From contig NZ_AP018288.1 in the NCBI RefSeq assembly GCF_002368335.1, positions 1,007,750 to 1,071,749 of the forward strand: a stretch of DNA of 64,000 nt, read 5' to 3'. The notes under the pieces are model-generated. The model ran no database searches and was not told the origin of the DNA. It worked only from the letters and a program-made list of their open reading frames with translations. Each line of letters begins with the position of its first letter. Position 1 is the stretch's first letter. The stretch comes from Nostoc sp. NIES-4103 (GTDB taxonomy: Bacteria > Cyanobacteriota > Cyanobacteriia > Cyanobacteriales > Nostocaceae). The position numbers were made by a program, and so were the translations under genes. This document shows positions 43,173 to 52,350 of the stretch, piece by piece.

Positions 43173-43949
43173 TTAAGCCTTAAAGAAAATTTCGTAAGCG
43201 CCTAAAAAACGTTTGATAAAACCCCGTGGTAGGCTTTGTATTTGAGAAGAATATGACGCGATCGCTCTCGTTTTTTTCTCTTGTACTGATGTAATTGTAA
43301 GACAGGAAGCTGCTGCTATATCCTGTAATTTGAGTAAAATAAATAGCGGCGCTCTCCAGAATAGCCAAATCGGGTATTGTAATAGATCAACTTTCATATC
43401 ACATTGGGAAATTGCTAGTTTCACTAATTGGTATGTAGCCTCATGATCTCTATGACAATCTTTACGATGAGGTACGTAAATTTCTTCTGGCTGATAATAT
43501 TTTACTAGTTCAGCTATCTGCTTAATTGTCTGTTGCTGTTCTTGGGAACTTAATTCTTGCAAACGCCCATCTGTCTTTTGCAAAAAGTGAATTTCTGACG
43601 GTGCTACTCCTAAAATACTTAATGCTATTAACGCTTCTTGCTTACGGATCTGAATGATTTGATCTCGTGATGTCTCTAAACCTCCTGACCCTTGTCCATC
43701 AGTGACGAATACCACTACAACCTGTGTTCCCTGTTCACGTTTTTGGGCAATCATCCCACCACAGCCAAATGTCTCATCATCTTGGTGAGGAGAAAAGACC
43801 ATAGCTGATTTCTGATTACATACTAGTGGCTGACTTCTACCATGTAAAATCCATCGAAATAGTAAAATGGAGTGAATATATTGTATCTGTTCAAGCCAGG
43901 AACTTGGCAATAATTTTTGTAATTTTTGTAGATAAGGTTTGATTATCAT
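43173..43949 (-). CDS. PIG-L/LmbE-family deacetylase
   Basis: A 258-residue zinc-dependent deacetylase. The metal site PHQDDETFGCGG has H55, D57 and D58, and the third ligand is in CHRDHEA (H166/H169). FVTDGQGSGG follows strand 3. Members remove acetyl groups from N-acetylglucosamine-containing lipids or glycoconjugates. In this locus it may deacetylate an amino-sugar unit made by the surrounding glycosyltransferases. The first 45 residues are not part of the catalytic fold. The ATG has no strong ribosome site. Confidence 0.87.
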   Translation of the reverse strand: MIIKPYLQKLQKLLPSSWLEQIQYIHSILLFRWILHGRSQPLVCNQKSAMVFSPHQDDETFGCGGMIAQKREQGTQVVVVFVTDGQGSGGLETSRDQIIQIRKQEALIALSILGVAPSEIHFLQKTDGRLQELSSQEQQQTIKQIAELVKYYQPEEIYVPHRKDCHRDHEATYQLVKLAISQCDMKVDLLQYPIWLFWRAPLFILLKLQDIAAASCLTITSVQEKKTRAIASYSSQIQSLPRGFIKRFLGAYEIFFKA

Positions 43950-44075
43950 AATGGCTAGATGATATTGTTTTAACCCAAAAATTATTTGTGTTTACTTGAT
44001 ACAGATTTTTTAGTTTTAAACTAAAAACTAACCAGTATCATAATATATTGACAATAGCTTTTGGGTCTAAATTAT

Positions 44076-44394
44076 TTATTTTTTCTGTGAAGAAAATATT
44101 TGAATATCTTTAGGCAGTACTAAAATTCCAATTTGTCGATTATCTAATGTTTCATGAATGCTGTCTACATTGCTGGCAATAATTGTACAACTAGCTTTCG
44201 GTGCTTCTGTCAGCAAAAGACCAAAGGATTTGCAGTGAGAAGCAATGAATGGGTTGGTGTAGTACGCCCCAAGCATCGTTAAAAGTTATCCTTTGTACCA
44301 TTGCCTCGAACAACATTGATAGCTCAGGTCTATTTCCTACTAAATATAGATGTATTTGCAAAAAGTCTATAGCAATTTTGATAGAAGTTTCCAT
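44076..44394 (-). pseudogene. decayed C-terminal fragment of a GT4 glycosyltransferase
   Basis: Two frames read parts of the gene at 41670-42785. The upstream frame gives IKIAIDFLQIHLYLVGNRPE and MLFEAMVQ, matching IKIAKDFPQAHLYLVGNGPD and MFEAMVQ. The downstream frame gives FIASHCKSFGLLLTEAPKAS and TIIASNVDSIHETLDNRQIG, matching the E-x7-E region of that gene. The junction is frameshifted and lacks about 20 codons. The N-terminal half and the end are absent. It is therefore a non-functional partial duplicate. Confidence 0.85.
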
Positions 44395-44527
44395 AAATTC
44401 CGTTTTTAGTTTTCAGGAAAATTGTACTTTTGCTATTGGGTATTTTTTTTGATCCACAATTGTGTAAATATTTTCCATCGTTCACCTTTAGTCTCAAGAC
44501 CAAATAATTAGAGTAGGTAATAGAAAA

Positions 44528-45817
44528 ATGGTTTCGCCTCTGTTGATGAGTACTTGTGAACCAAAAGCAGAAGCAGCAGCAGGAGATGCACACGCGGCTT
44601 ATAGACTGCATCAAGGACTACTTAGGTTGGGAATTAATTCTCGGATGTTAGTCCAAGATAAGAAAATTGACGATGCAACTGTAATCGGTTATCCCAACAA
44701 ATTAGGCCCAATAATATCGAAAGTTCGTCCTTATTTAGATGCTTTACCACTAAAAGTTTATGGTCATAGCAAACAAAATCCTATATATATGCGCTTACAG
44801 TGGCTCCCTAGTAACATTAGCTCGCAGATAGCTAATCTGAATCCAGATATTATTAATCTGTTTTGGATATGTGACGGGTTTGTACCAATCGAAGCTCTAG
44901 CAAAATTTAATAAGCCTATTGTTTGGACATTTCAAGATATGTGGGCATTCACTGGGGGATGCTGCTATAGCAAAGGGTGCGATCGCTATACAAAATCCTG
45001 TGGCAATTGTCCTATACTCGGTAGTAACCAAGCATCTGATTTATCTAATTGGGTTTGGAAGCGCAAAGCTAAAGCATGGCAAAATCTCAAACTGACCATT
45101 GTCACCTGTAGTAACTGGCTAGCAGAATGTACTAAGTCAAGTTCACTACTTCAAAATCAACAAATTAAAGTTATTCCCAACGGTTTAGATGTTGACATAT
45201 ATAAACCAATTGAGCGCCAAACAGCAAGAAACTTACTGAATCTACCGCAAAATAAGCAATTGGTTTTATTCGGAGCTATCAACGCAACTGGTAATAAAAG
45301 AAAGGGATTCCATCTGCTGCAAGCAGCATTGCAAAAGTTAAGCAATAGTGAGTGGAAAGACAAGATAGAACTCATTGTTTTTGGTGCATCTCAGCCTAAA
45401 AATCCAGTTGATTTTGATTTTAAAATACATTACCAAGGTAAAATTTCTGATGAAAATAAGCTAGTAATTCTTTATTGTGCAGCAGATGTGATGATTGTGC
45501 CATCAATTGAAGAAGCTTTTGGACAAACGGCTTCTGAATCTTTAGCTTGTGGCACACCTGTAGTTTCTTTTGATTCTACAGGCTTAAAAGATGTTGTTGA
45601 TCACCAAAAAAATGGCTATCGAGCCAAGTGTTTTAGTGATGATGACTTAGCAAATGGCATTATTTGGGTGCTTGAGAACAAACAGCGACATGAAAAACTC
45701 TGCGATCGCGCTCGTGAAAAAGCCAAACAAGAGTTTAGTTTAGAAGTAGTTACACGTTCTTACTTGTCTGTCTATGAAGAAGCACGCACACAATATAGTT
45801 TGGCTTCAGTAACTTAA
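44528..45817 (+). CDS. GT4 glycosyltransferase (cysteine-rich subgroup)
   Basis: A 429-residue GT-B enzyme. AAAGDAHAAYRLHQGLLRLG begins the N-terminal domain; the middle has the cysteine cluster GGCCYSKGCDRYTKSCGNCP, as in WcaC-like enzymes. The C-terminal donor domain includes VIPNGLDVDIYKP and EEAFGQTASESLACGTPVVSF. It is divergently oriented from the GT4 remnant, with AT-rich DNA between. Its target in the locus is unknown. Confidence 0.87.
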   Translation: MVSPLLMSTCEPKAEAAAGDAHAAYRLHQGLLRLGINSRMLVQDKKIDDATVIGYPNKLGPIISKVRPYLDALPLKVYGHSKQNPIYMRLQWLPSNISSQIANLNPDIINLFWICDGFVPIEALAKFNKPIVWTFQDMWAFTGGCCYSKGCDRYTKSCGNCPILGSNQASDLSNWVWKRKAKAWQNLKLTIVTCSNWLAECTKSSSLLQNQQIKVIPNGLDVDIYKPIERQTARNLLNLPQNKQLVLFGAINATGNKRKGFHLLQAALQKLSNSEWKDKIELIVFGASQPKNPVDFDFKIHYQGKISDENKLVILYCAADVMIVPSIEEAFGQTASESLACGTPVVSFDSTGLKDVVDHQKNGYRAKCFSDDDLANGIIWVLENKQRHEKLCDRAREKAKQEFSLEVVTRSYLSVYEEARTQYSLASVT

Positions 45818-45890
45818 CGACTTTGACTGTGACAAGACTTACGCAGTTCGCACACATATTTTCTGCAATATACATAGGTTGGTAGGATGC

Positions 45891-46026
45891 GTTACTGGCG
45901 TGTCAAGACTAAAATACTGCATTATGGCTTTCTTGTGGGATGGGCATCTCGCCCGTCCCGTGCGGGCTAGAAGCCCACACCACAAGAGTTATATTAATGC
46001 CTATTTAAGCTGTGTCAGTCCACTAC
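45891..46026. mobile_element. 136-bp inverted-repeat element, copy 1 (GTAGTGGACTGACAC end)
   Basis: The right end, reversed, reads GTAGTGGACTGACACAGC; the left end GCGTGTCAAGACTAAAATA matches the left end of the copy at 51584-51720. The core has GTGGGATGGGC and GCGGGCTAGAAGCCCACA-type dyads shared with that copy. Confidence 0.65.
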
Positions 46027-46062
46027 TACCTAGCAACCCAGTCCCCAGTCCCTAATCCCCAG
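46027..46062. repeat. CCCAGTC heptamer repeat
   Basis: CCCAGTCCCCAGTCCCTAAT units, the complement of the GGGGACT heptamer. They overlap the 3' end of the NHL-protein gene. Confidence 0.55.
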
Positions 46063-48280
46063 TACCTTTTAGACGATACATAATTACTTTGCCTTTCCAA
46101 TCTTCTTCCACGAATACTAAATACTCTCCATTTGCACGACGAAAAGCCCGGATACCGTGGGGTATATCAATCCAGCCACTTTCGCCGGCAACTTCTGGGC
46201 CGGGTTTTAATTTTTGTACTGAAGTTCCTGTCTTGGCATTGTAGACATTTACCTCTGCCGTTTTCCCTGTGACGGTGAATACATAGTCACCAGCTACACT
46301 CATGGCGGCGGTAGAGACTTCACGTTTGCCTGTGGTATCGTAAGGGACTACGATTCGCCAGCGGGGTGTGCGATTTCCTTGACTCCAATTGTCAAAACGG
46401 GCAATCTCAGATCCTACGACTTTGGTATCGTCGCCAATAGCCGGATGTTCTTTAGTGAAGCCTGATAAATACATGGTGTCTGTTTCTGGAAAATACTCAA
46501 TGCGCCGCAAATCAGTAAAGAAGCTGGGATTTTGTTGCTTTTGCATGGAACTATAGGTATAGATGGGATTGCCATTAGCATCTAGTCCCTGCAAAGGATA
46601 GCGCCGGATACCGTCTTGAGTCCGCAAGGTTTTCCAAACATCTCCTTTACTATCTACCCACCATCCACCTAAATAGGGATAATCTTTGCTGGTTTCGTAT
46701 TCATCTTTGTCAAAGCTACCGTTACCGTTTTTGTCTCGCCAAATCCATTCTCCTTGTTCTGGTTCATAAGGCGGCCAATTTCCCGGCATTGATTGTTTAT
46801 TGTCGCCATGAGTACCAACGAACATCCCCGCAGGAATGGCAATTGTGCCATCTTTGGCTGGATTAAAACGATAAATTTGCACAAAGCTGCTGTACATATC
46901 TTTGAGGAACAAAAACGGCTTACCTTTGATGCGGCGCACAAAGGCTGCATCTGGTGATGTATGCAAGCGTGGATCTTGAGGATATTTAAAAGCGTTTAAT
47001 GTATATCCCTTGTAAGTCCACTGCTTACCAGCAGGTTGACTATAATCCATGAGATAGCGTTCTTGCTTGGTAAATACATCTATGCCATCGCTACTAGGAT
47101 CAGCATCGGCGTTATCAACAAATAACAATCCCAGTAATTGCCATAGTTGCTTTCCTGATGGCGAAAATTTGCGTAAATCTGTTCCTGATCTGTTGAAACC
47201 ATTACTATTTACATAAATATTACCTGCTGCATCTGTACCTACGCCGCTCAAACCGTAAAATTTCAAAGCTTGAACTTCACCAGGAATACCTGCATATATA
47301 CCCCCTTTGTTGCCGAAAGTACCAACTTGCACTGGCTTGTTTTTGATGTCGTAAATCAGTACTTGCTGACGAGGGCCATTGTCTGCAACTAAAAGTCTAC
47401 CTTGAGGATCAATAGCGATCGCTGTTGGTTCAACAATATCTGCAATCTGTTGGGGCAGTTGCTTTCCTGTCTGGGAATAATGCACAATCTTGGCAGGAGT
47501 ACTACCGATTTTGTTTTGAATAATCCAGAGATTTTTTTGTTGATCGATAGCGATCGCGCCCGGACGTGCCACACTAAAACTGCGTACTTCTTTCATCGTG
47601 TCGGTATTGTAGACACGAATCTGGTTACTGGCAGAATTACTCACATATAACTCATTATTTATAGTTGCTAATCCAGTCACTTCGCTTTGAGTACTGGTAA
47701 TTAACATACTTTTATCCCAACCGCGCCCTTCATCAAATGGTGCAGGTTTAAAAGATAAATCATAGCGTCTGACACAGTACCATGTGGTTCCATCTGGGGG
47801 ATAGTCTTGATTAATCTTGCCCACTGCCCCCTGAATCATGGCCATGTAAATATATTTATCATTGGCTGTTATAGCTTTGCCACCACTACGACTCCAGCCG
47901 TGAGTATCATCTAACCGACCAATAACATTACCATCTTTATATATTCCTGCTTCTGCTCCACCTTCATCCCATTCACTATTGGTATAGACTGTACCATTGG
48001 GAGCAACATACATTGCTTCTATATAATTTTGTACCCACTTGTTGCCTCCGCCAAAACTATTACCTATCCAAGATGTTTTGTAAGTGGTTGTAGGCACTCC
48101 ACTGACAGTCCAATCTGTTGTAAGTTCAATGGAAGTAACAATCATTCCAATAGCTAGACTCAAAATGAAAAATTTTGCCAAATTGAATTTACGCAAATTT
48201 CTAGTTTGGAATAAATATTTGATATTTTGATTGAGTTTCTTGTAAACCTTCGCAAACGGCTGTAGTAATTTATTTTGCAT
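46052..48280 (-). CDS. membrane-anchored NHL/beta-propeller protein with EF-hand-like loop
   Basis: A 742-residue protein of unknown function. After a basic N-terminus one membrane segment (about 35-53, KFFILSLAIGMIVTSIEL) anchors a large extracytoplasmic part. That part has repeated beta-propeller blades (IAIDPQGRLLVADN, AIDQQKNLWIIQN, GVGTDAAGNIYVNSNG). A loop DKNGNGSFDKDE at about 516-527 has the spacing of a calcium-binding EF-hand loop. The start is ATG 48280 with GAGGA about 7 nt upstream; a TTG four codons earlier is rejected. It sits between glycosyltransferase genes, so a role in polysaccharide binding or modification is plausible but unproven. Confidence 0.75.
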   Translation of the reverse strand: MQNKLLQPFAKVYKKLNQNIKYLFQTRNLRKFNLAKFFILSLAIGMIVTSIELTTDWTVSGVPTTTYKTSWIGNSFGGGNKWVQNYIEAMYVAPNGTVYTNSEWDEGGAEAGIYKDGNVIGRLDDTHGWSRSGGKAITANDKYIYMAMIQGAVGKINQDYPPDGTTWYCVRRYDLSFKPAPFDEGRGWDKSMLITSTQSEVTGLATINNELYVSNSASNQIRVYNTDTMKEVRSFSVARPGAIAIDQQKNLWIIQNKIGSTPAKIVHYSQTGKQLPQQIADIVEPTAIAIDPQGRLLVADNGPRQQVLIYDIKNKPVQVGTFGNKGGIYAGIPGEVQALKFYGLSGVGTDAAGNIYVNSNGFNRSGTDLRKFSPSGKQLWQLLGLLFVDNADADPSSDGIDVFTKQERYLMDYSQPAGKQWTYKGYTLNAFKYPQDPRLHTSPDAAFVRRIKGKPFLFLKDMYSSFVQIYRFNPAKDGTIAIPAGMFVGTHGDNKQSMPGNWPPYEPEQGEWIWRDKNGNGSFDKDEYETSKDYPYLGGWWVDSKGDVWKTLRTQDGIRRYPLQGLDANGNPIYTYSSMQKQQNPSFFTDLRRIEYFPETDTMYLSGFTKEHPAIGDDTKVVGSEIARFDNWSQGNRTPRWRIVVPYDTTGKREVSTAAMSVAGDYVFTVTGKTAEVNVYNAKTGTSVQKLKPGPEVAGESGWIDIPHGIRAFRRANGEYLVFVEEDWKGKVIMYRLKGTGD

Positions 48281-49014
48281 ACTATTCCTCAAGTTATAAT
48301 TACTTGTAAACCGCTATTCTTACCAACACATGTGTTTGACTGAATTTAATAAATTATGAAACAGTCAGTAGTAAGTAAAATGTTGTAGGGAATGATGCAC
48401 ACTGAAGGTCATTACGAGCATCAAATTATATTTGTACCCGCTCTCAAAGCATATGCTTTTATTTATAGCCGTTTTCATCTAAGTTAAGTATCAGCTAATA
48501 GTATAGGCAATTTATCAATTGCTTTTACAGCGTACCTAACTTAATTCAATTGGCTATCAAAACTGATTTTAACTAATTAATAGCCTTTGACTGTACATAT
48601 ATATAAATAGCAAACAGTTGATGTATTTAACGGAATATTCACGAATAATTTATCAAATAAATACAATATTTTAATTTATTTATAATTCATTTTTCGTGAA
48701 ACTGTATTAATAATTACCAATTTTTAGAGAAAAAATGTCAATCTAAATACAGAAATATAATGTGAAATATACTAGCTAGTTTTTTTATAGCAAAATAAGT
48801 GTAAAAAATCAGCTACCTGACTATATTAATATTTTAGTGCATTAATAGTTATGAATGAGATTGCCATACAGTTTGGCGCTCAGAATACGGATAATGTAGA
48901 AAATTACAGAATATAAGTACTAGCAACATCAATTTACTGCTGAATTTCAAAAAGCGGTTGAGCTTGGTGTAAAAGTGAACAAACACACACTCAATAAATC
49001 ATCGGAGATAACTA
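48281..49014. promoter_or_regulatory. AT-rich divergent promoter region
   Basis: About 730 bp between the divergent NHL-protein gene and the GT4 at 49015. No gene supported. AT-rich and free of the dispersed repeats, so probably regulatory; no specific box can be named. Confidence 0.45.
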
Positions 49015-50190
49015 GTGGAAGATAAAAAAGAAAAATTTAATTCCGCATCTGCATCAATACTCACCCTTGGAATAGGCTGGTTTCCTAAAACACCTGGAGG
49101 ACTAGAAAGGTATATTTATGAACTTACTCATAGTTTGGCGGCAAATCAAGACCAGATAGAATTATGTGGAGTTGGTCTACCAGAAGTAGAATTGAATTTA
49201 CCAATCAAGCTGACTAACCTAGCTTCTCCAGATAGTGCAATTTGGCAAAGACTGTGGTCTATTCGCACTAACTTCCAGAAAACAAGAGTAGGTAAACCTG
49301 ATGCCATCAATTTGCATTTTGCATTATACAGCTTTCCGATTTTAGATATTTTACCCAAAGGAGTGCCAATTACATTCAATTTTCACGGCCCTTGGGCATC
49401 TGAAAGTAAGCAGGAAATGATTGATCATAAATTGAGTATTTTGCTGAAGCGTCAATTAATAGAAAAAACAACTTATAATCGCTGCGATCGCTTTATTGTT
49501 CTCAGTAAAGCATTCGGTAAAATATTACATCAAGATTATCAAGTACCGTGGAATAAAATTCATGTTATTCCAGGTGGAGTTAATATTAATTGGTTTCAAC
49601 CAAACTTATCATCTCAGGAGGCTCGTCAACAGTTAAACTGGCCTGAAAATCGCCGCATACTATTTACATCCCGCCGTTTAGTACATCGAACTGGAGTAGA
49701 TAAATTGCTGCAAGCACTAGCAAGTATTAAGCCTAAAATTCCTGATATTTGGTTAGCAGTTGCTGGTCGTGGTCATATGCAAGCGACACTAGAACAACAA
49801 GCTAGAGAATTAGGGTTGGAAAATAACGTGAAATTTTTAGGATTTTTACCTGATGAGCAATTACCGATAGCTTATCAAGCAGCGGAATTAACTATTATGC
49901 CTAGTCAATCCTTTGAAGGTTTTGGATTAGCTGTAGTCGAATCGTTAGCTTGTGGCACACCAGTTTTATGCACTCCTATTGGTGGAATGCCAGAAATTTT
50001 ATTACCTTTTTCACCAGAGTTAATTACTACTTCCACTGAAGCTTCAGCTATTGCTGACAAATTAGAACAGGTACTATTGGGAAATTTACAAATACCTTCA
50101 CGTCAAGCCTGTCGCCAGTACGCTATAACTAATTTTGATTGGCAAAAAATAGCCCAACAAGTGCGTCATATTCTCTTAAAAAATGTTTGA
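49015..50190 (+). CDS. GT4 glycosyltransferase
   Basis: A 391-residue GT-B enzyme with GIGWFPKTPGGLERYIYEL (N-terminal glycine loop), FHGPWASESKQ, TSRRLVHRTGVDKLLQAL and the E-x7-E region FEGFGLAVVESLACGTPVLC. GTG 49015 is the start, with CGGAG about 9 nt upstream. It lies 198 bp before another GT4 on the same strand. Donor and acceptor are not readable. Confidence 0.88.
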   Translation: MEDKKEKFNSASASILTLGIGWFPKTPGGLERYIYELTHSLAANQDQIELCGVGLPEVELNLPIKLTNLASPDSAIWQRLWSIRTNFQKTRVGKPDAINLHFALYSFPILDILPKGVPITFNFHGPWASESKQEMIDHKLSILLKRQLIEKTTYNRCDRFIVLSKAFGKILHQDYQVPWNKIHVIPGGVNINWFQPNLSSQEARQQLNWPENRRILFTSRRLVHRTGVDKLLQALASIKPKIPDIWLAVAGRGHMQATLEQQARELGLENNVKFLGFLPDEQLPIAYQAAELTIMPSQSFEGFGLAVVESLACGTPVLCTPIGGMPEILLPFSPELITTSTEASAIADKLEQVLLGNLQIPSRQACRQYAITNFDWQKIAQQVRHILLKNV

Positions 50191-50343
50191 AAATTGAATA
50201 GAATTAGCTAGTAAACAAACTAAGAAACCCTACAGAATAAGTACGAAAAATCTAAGTTTTATCTAGTTTAGACCTAAGTTGAGACTGCTAATAAAAATAA
50301 TCAATTAGACTTTTCAAACATACTTTCAGCTAAATTCTTTAAC

Positions 50344-50386
50344 ACATAACTCCTAACTCCCAACTCCTACCTCCTCACTTCCAACT
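50344..50386. repeat. CTAACTCC-type heptamer repeat
   Basis: TAACTCCTAACTCCCAACTC units immediately before the next GT4 start. Confidence 0.55.
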
Positions 50387-50387
50387 T

Positions 50388-51539
50388 ATGAAAATTCTAT
50401 TTTTAGACCAAAGTGGTAAACCAGGTGGTGCAGAATTGTGTTTAATAGATATTGCTAAACCTTATTGCGATCGCTCTTTGGTAGGCTTATTTGCAGATGG
50501 CCCTTTTAGAACTTTACTACAACAACATCATATCCCTGTAGAAATTCTCACAACCCAACCAATTCAAGTTCGCAAACAAAGCAATTTAATACAAGCATTG
50601 GGGAGTTTCGGACAAATTGCACCTCTGCTTGCTAAAGTCATACAAAGAGCGACTGAACACGATTTAATCTACGCCAACACACAAAAAGCCTTAGTTGTTG
50701 GCGCATTGGCTAGTTTTTTAACTCGTCGTCCCTTAGTCTATCATTTACATGATATTCTTTCCCAAGAACATTTCAGCCAAACTAACCTTCGAGTTGCTGT
50801 TAACCTAGCCAATCATTTTGCATCGTTAGTAATTGCCAATTCCCAAGCTAGTCAAAAAGCCTTTGTCCAAGCAGGGGGACGTGCAGAACTGACTACAATT
50901 ATCTATAACGGCTTTGAAGTGAAGAATTATCAAACTTGTGAGTCTGATGTTAAACAATTACAACAAAATTTAGGACTAGCAGGAAAATTTGTAGTTGGGC
51001 ATTTCAGCCGCCTTGCACCTTGGAAAGGACAGCATATTTTAATTTCTGCCCTTGCTGAATGTCCGCCAGAGGTCACAGCAATTTTAGTGGGTGATGCACT
51101 GTTTGGTGAACAAGATTATGTCAAACAATTACACCAACAAGTTGTCGCACTTGAATTAGAAAATCGTGTCAAATTTCTAGGATTTCGTTCAGATATTCCT
51201 CAGCTGATGGCAGCTTGTAATTTAGTAGCACATACTTCTACTTCTCCAGAACCGTTTGGGAGAGTGATTGTTGAAGCAATGCTATGTGGAAAACCTGTGA
51301 TTGCAGCCAAAGCTGGCGGTGCAATAGAATTAGTAGAACACGGCATTAATGGTTTTCTCGTCACACCAGGAAAACCCCAAGAACTCGCACAATTAATTAA
51401 CAATTGTCTGCAAGAAATAGAGACAACTGCCACTATAGCAAATAATGCTAAAACAAGCGCTAGTCAGCGTTTTGATGTGACAGCTATTAATCAACAAATT
51501 GCTCAATTGTTATTAAGCAAATTTAGTACAGTTAAATAA
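50388..51539 (+). CDS. GT4 glycosyltransferase
   Basis: A 383-residue GT-B enzyme: MKILFLDQSGKPGGAELCLI with the glycine loop, YANTQKALVVG, GHFSRLAPWKGQHILISAL and the E-x7-E region PEPFGRVIVEAMLCGKPVIAA. It is the last glycan gene of the second locus. The ATG immediately follows a tandem repeat, so the ribosome site is poor (CTTATG context). Confidence 0.88.
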   Translation: MKILFLDQSGKPGGAELCLIDIAKPYCDRSLVGLFADGPFRTLLQQHHIPVEILTTQPIQVRKQSNLIQALGSFGQIAPLLAKVIQRATEHDLIYANTQKALVVGALASFLTRRPLVYHLHDILSQEHFSQTNLRVAVNLANHFASLVIANSQASQKAFVQAGGRAELTTIIYNGFEVKNYQTCESDVKQLQQNLGLAGKFVVGHFSRLAPWKGQHILISALAECPPEVTAILVGDALFGEQDYVKQLHQQVVALELENRVKFLGFRSDIPQLMAACNLVAHTSTSPEPFGRVIVEAMLCGKPVIAAKAGGAIELVEHGINGFLVTPGKPQELAQLINNCLQEIETTATIANNAKTSASQRFDVTAINQQIAQLLLSKFSTVK

Positions 51540-51583
51540 GCATAATTTAGTTTAGATCTGATTCGTAAAGTAAACTTTAAATT

Positions 51584-51720
51584 GTAGTAGCGCGACAAGG
51601 CTAAAATAGTCCATTAACTTTCCTCTTGTGGGATGGGCGTCCCGCCCGTCCTAATGGCGGGCTTCTAGCCCGCCTCACAAGAAAATCCATTGCAACATTT
51701 TAGTTGTGTCAGTCCACTAC
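51584..51720. mobile_element. 137-bp inverted-repeat element, copy 2
   Basis: Ends GTAGTAGCGCGACAAGGCTA and, reversed, GTAGTGGACTGACACAACTA, both followed by AAAT. The core has GTGGGATGGGCGTCCCGCCC and GGCGGGCTTCTAGCCCGCC dyads. Paired with 45891-46026. Confidence 0.7.
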
Positions 51721-51795
51721 AGAATATTTACTTTATAAATATCCTTTTATAAAAAAACTTGTAACTCTATACTAAGACTAGTGAGTATATCCTAA

Positions 51796-51972
51796 GCTCG
51801 ACTTTATCCAAAATTAAGAACTTGGCTTTCCTTATCCGGCAAAAATCCCAGTTTTTTGGCAAATACTTTTTCCATGTCACTGATTTGCACTCAAGTCCAA
51901 AAACTAAAACTACCGTCCCATAATGGTTTCAGCGTCGGGTTTTGGGCTTCGTAAAAATGGATAAAGTCGAGC
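51796..51972. mobile_element. 177-bp MITE-like element (GCTCGACTTTATCCA ends)
   Basis: Perfect 15-bp terminal inverted repeats GCTCGACTTTATCCA / TGGATAAAGTCGAGC, flanked on both sides by TAA (51793-51795 and 51973-51975). A 3-bp TNA duplication is known for IS1031-group IS5 elements, so a link to that group is possible. Only one copy is in this window. Confidence 0.7.
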
Positions 51973-52082
51973 TAAGTTGATATGCACTGGCTACTAAGTT
52001 GCGAAGAGAAATAGTATCTAAAAATGAGCAAGTAATATCATTTCACGATATTCCTGATACAATTTACTCCCCCAGCTTCCCC

Positions 52083-52350
52083 AGTTTGCACGGCAGTTGA
52101 TGCCAGTCCACTAAATTCGGGAGACCCGCCCAGGTGGCTGGCTCCTCCACTTGGGGACACCCCAAGACCCTTCGGGTGACGCTCGCAAGCTCGCTACCGC
52201 TGACGCTCGAAGACACGGCTTAGCTGCGCTAACGCTAACGGCAGTCCCCCAGACGCTCGGAAAGCGTAGCGTCTCCCCTTGGGAGAAGACACGGCTTAGC
52301 TGCGCTAACGCCGGAAACCGCTCCTGTTGGGGGCTGCCTCACCGCACTGC
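52083..52350. repeat. palindrome-rich mosaic repeat block
   Basis: A GC-rich island in AT-rich DNA. AGACACGGCTTAGCTGCGCT occurs twice (about 52211 and 52288), with CTCGGAAAGCGTAGCG and TCCTGTTGGGGGCTGCC between and after. Parts match 5640-5815 and 22390-22480. Open frames here are by-products. The rest of 51540-53288 (except the two elements listed) is AT-rich without a supported gene. Confidence 0.6.
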
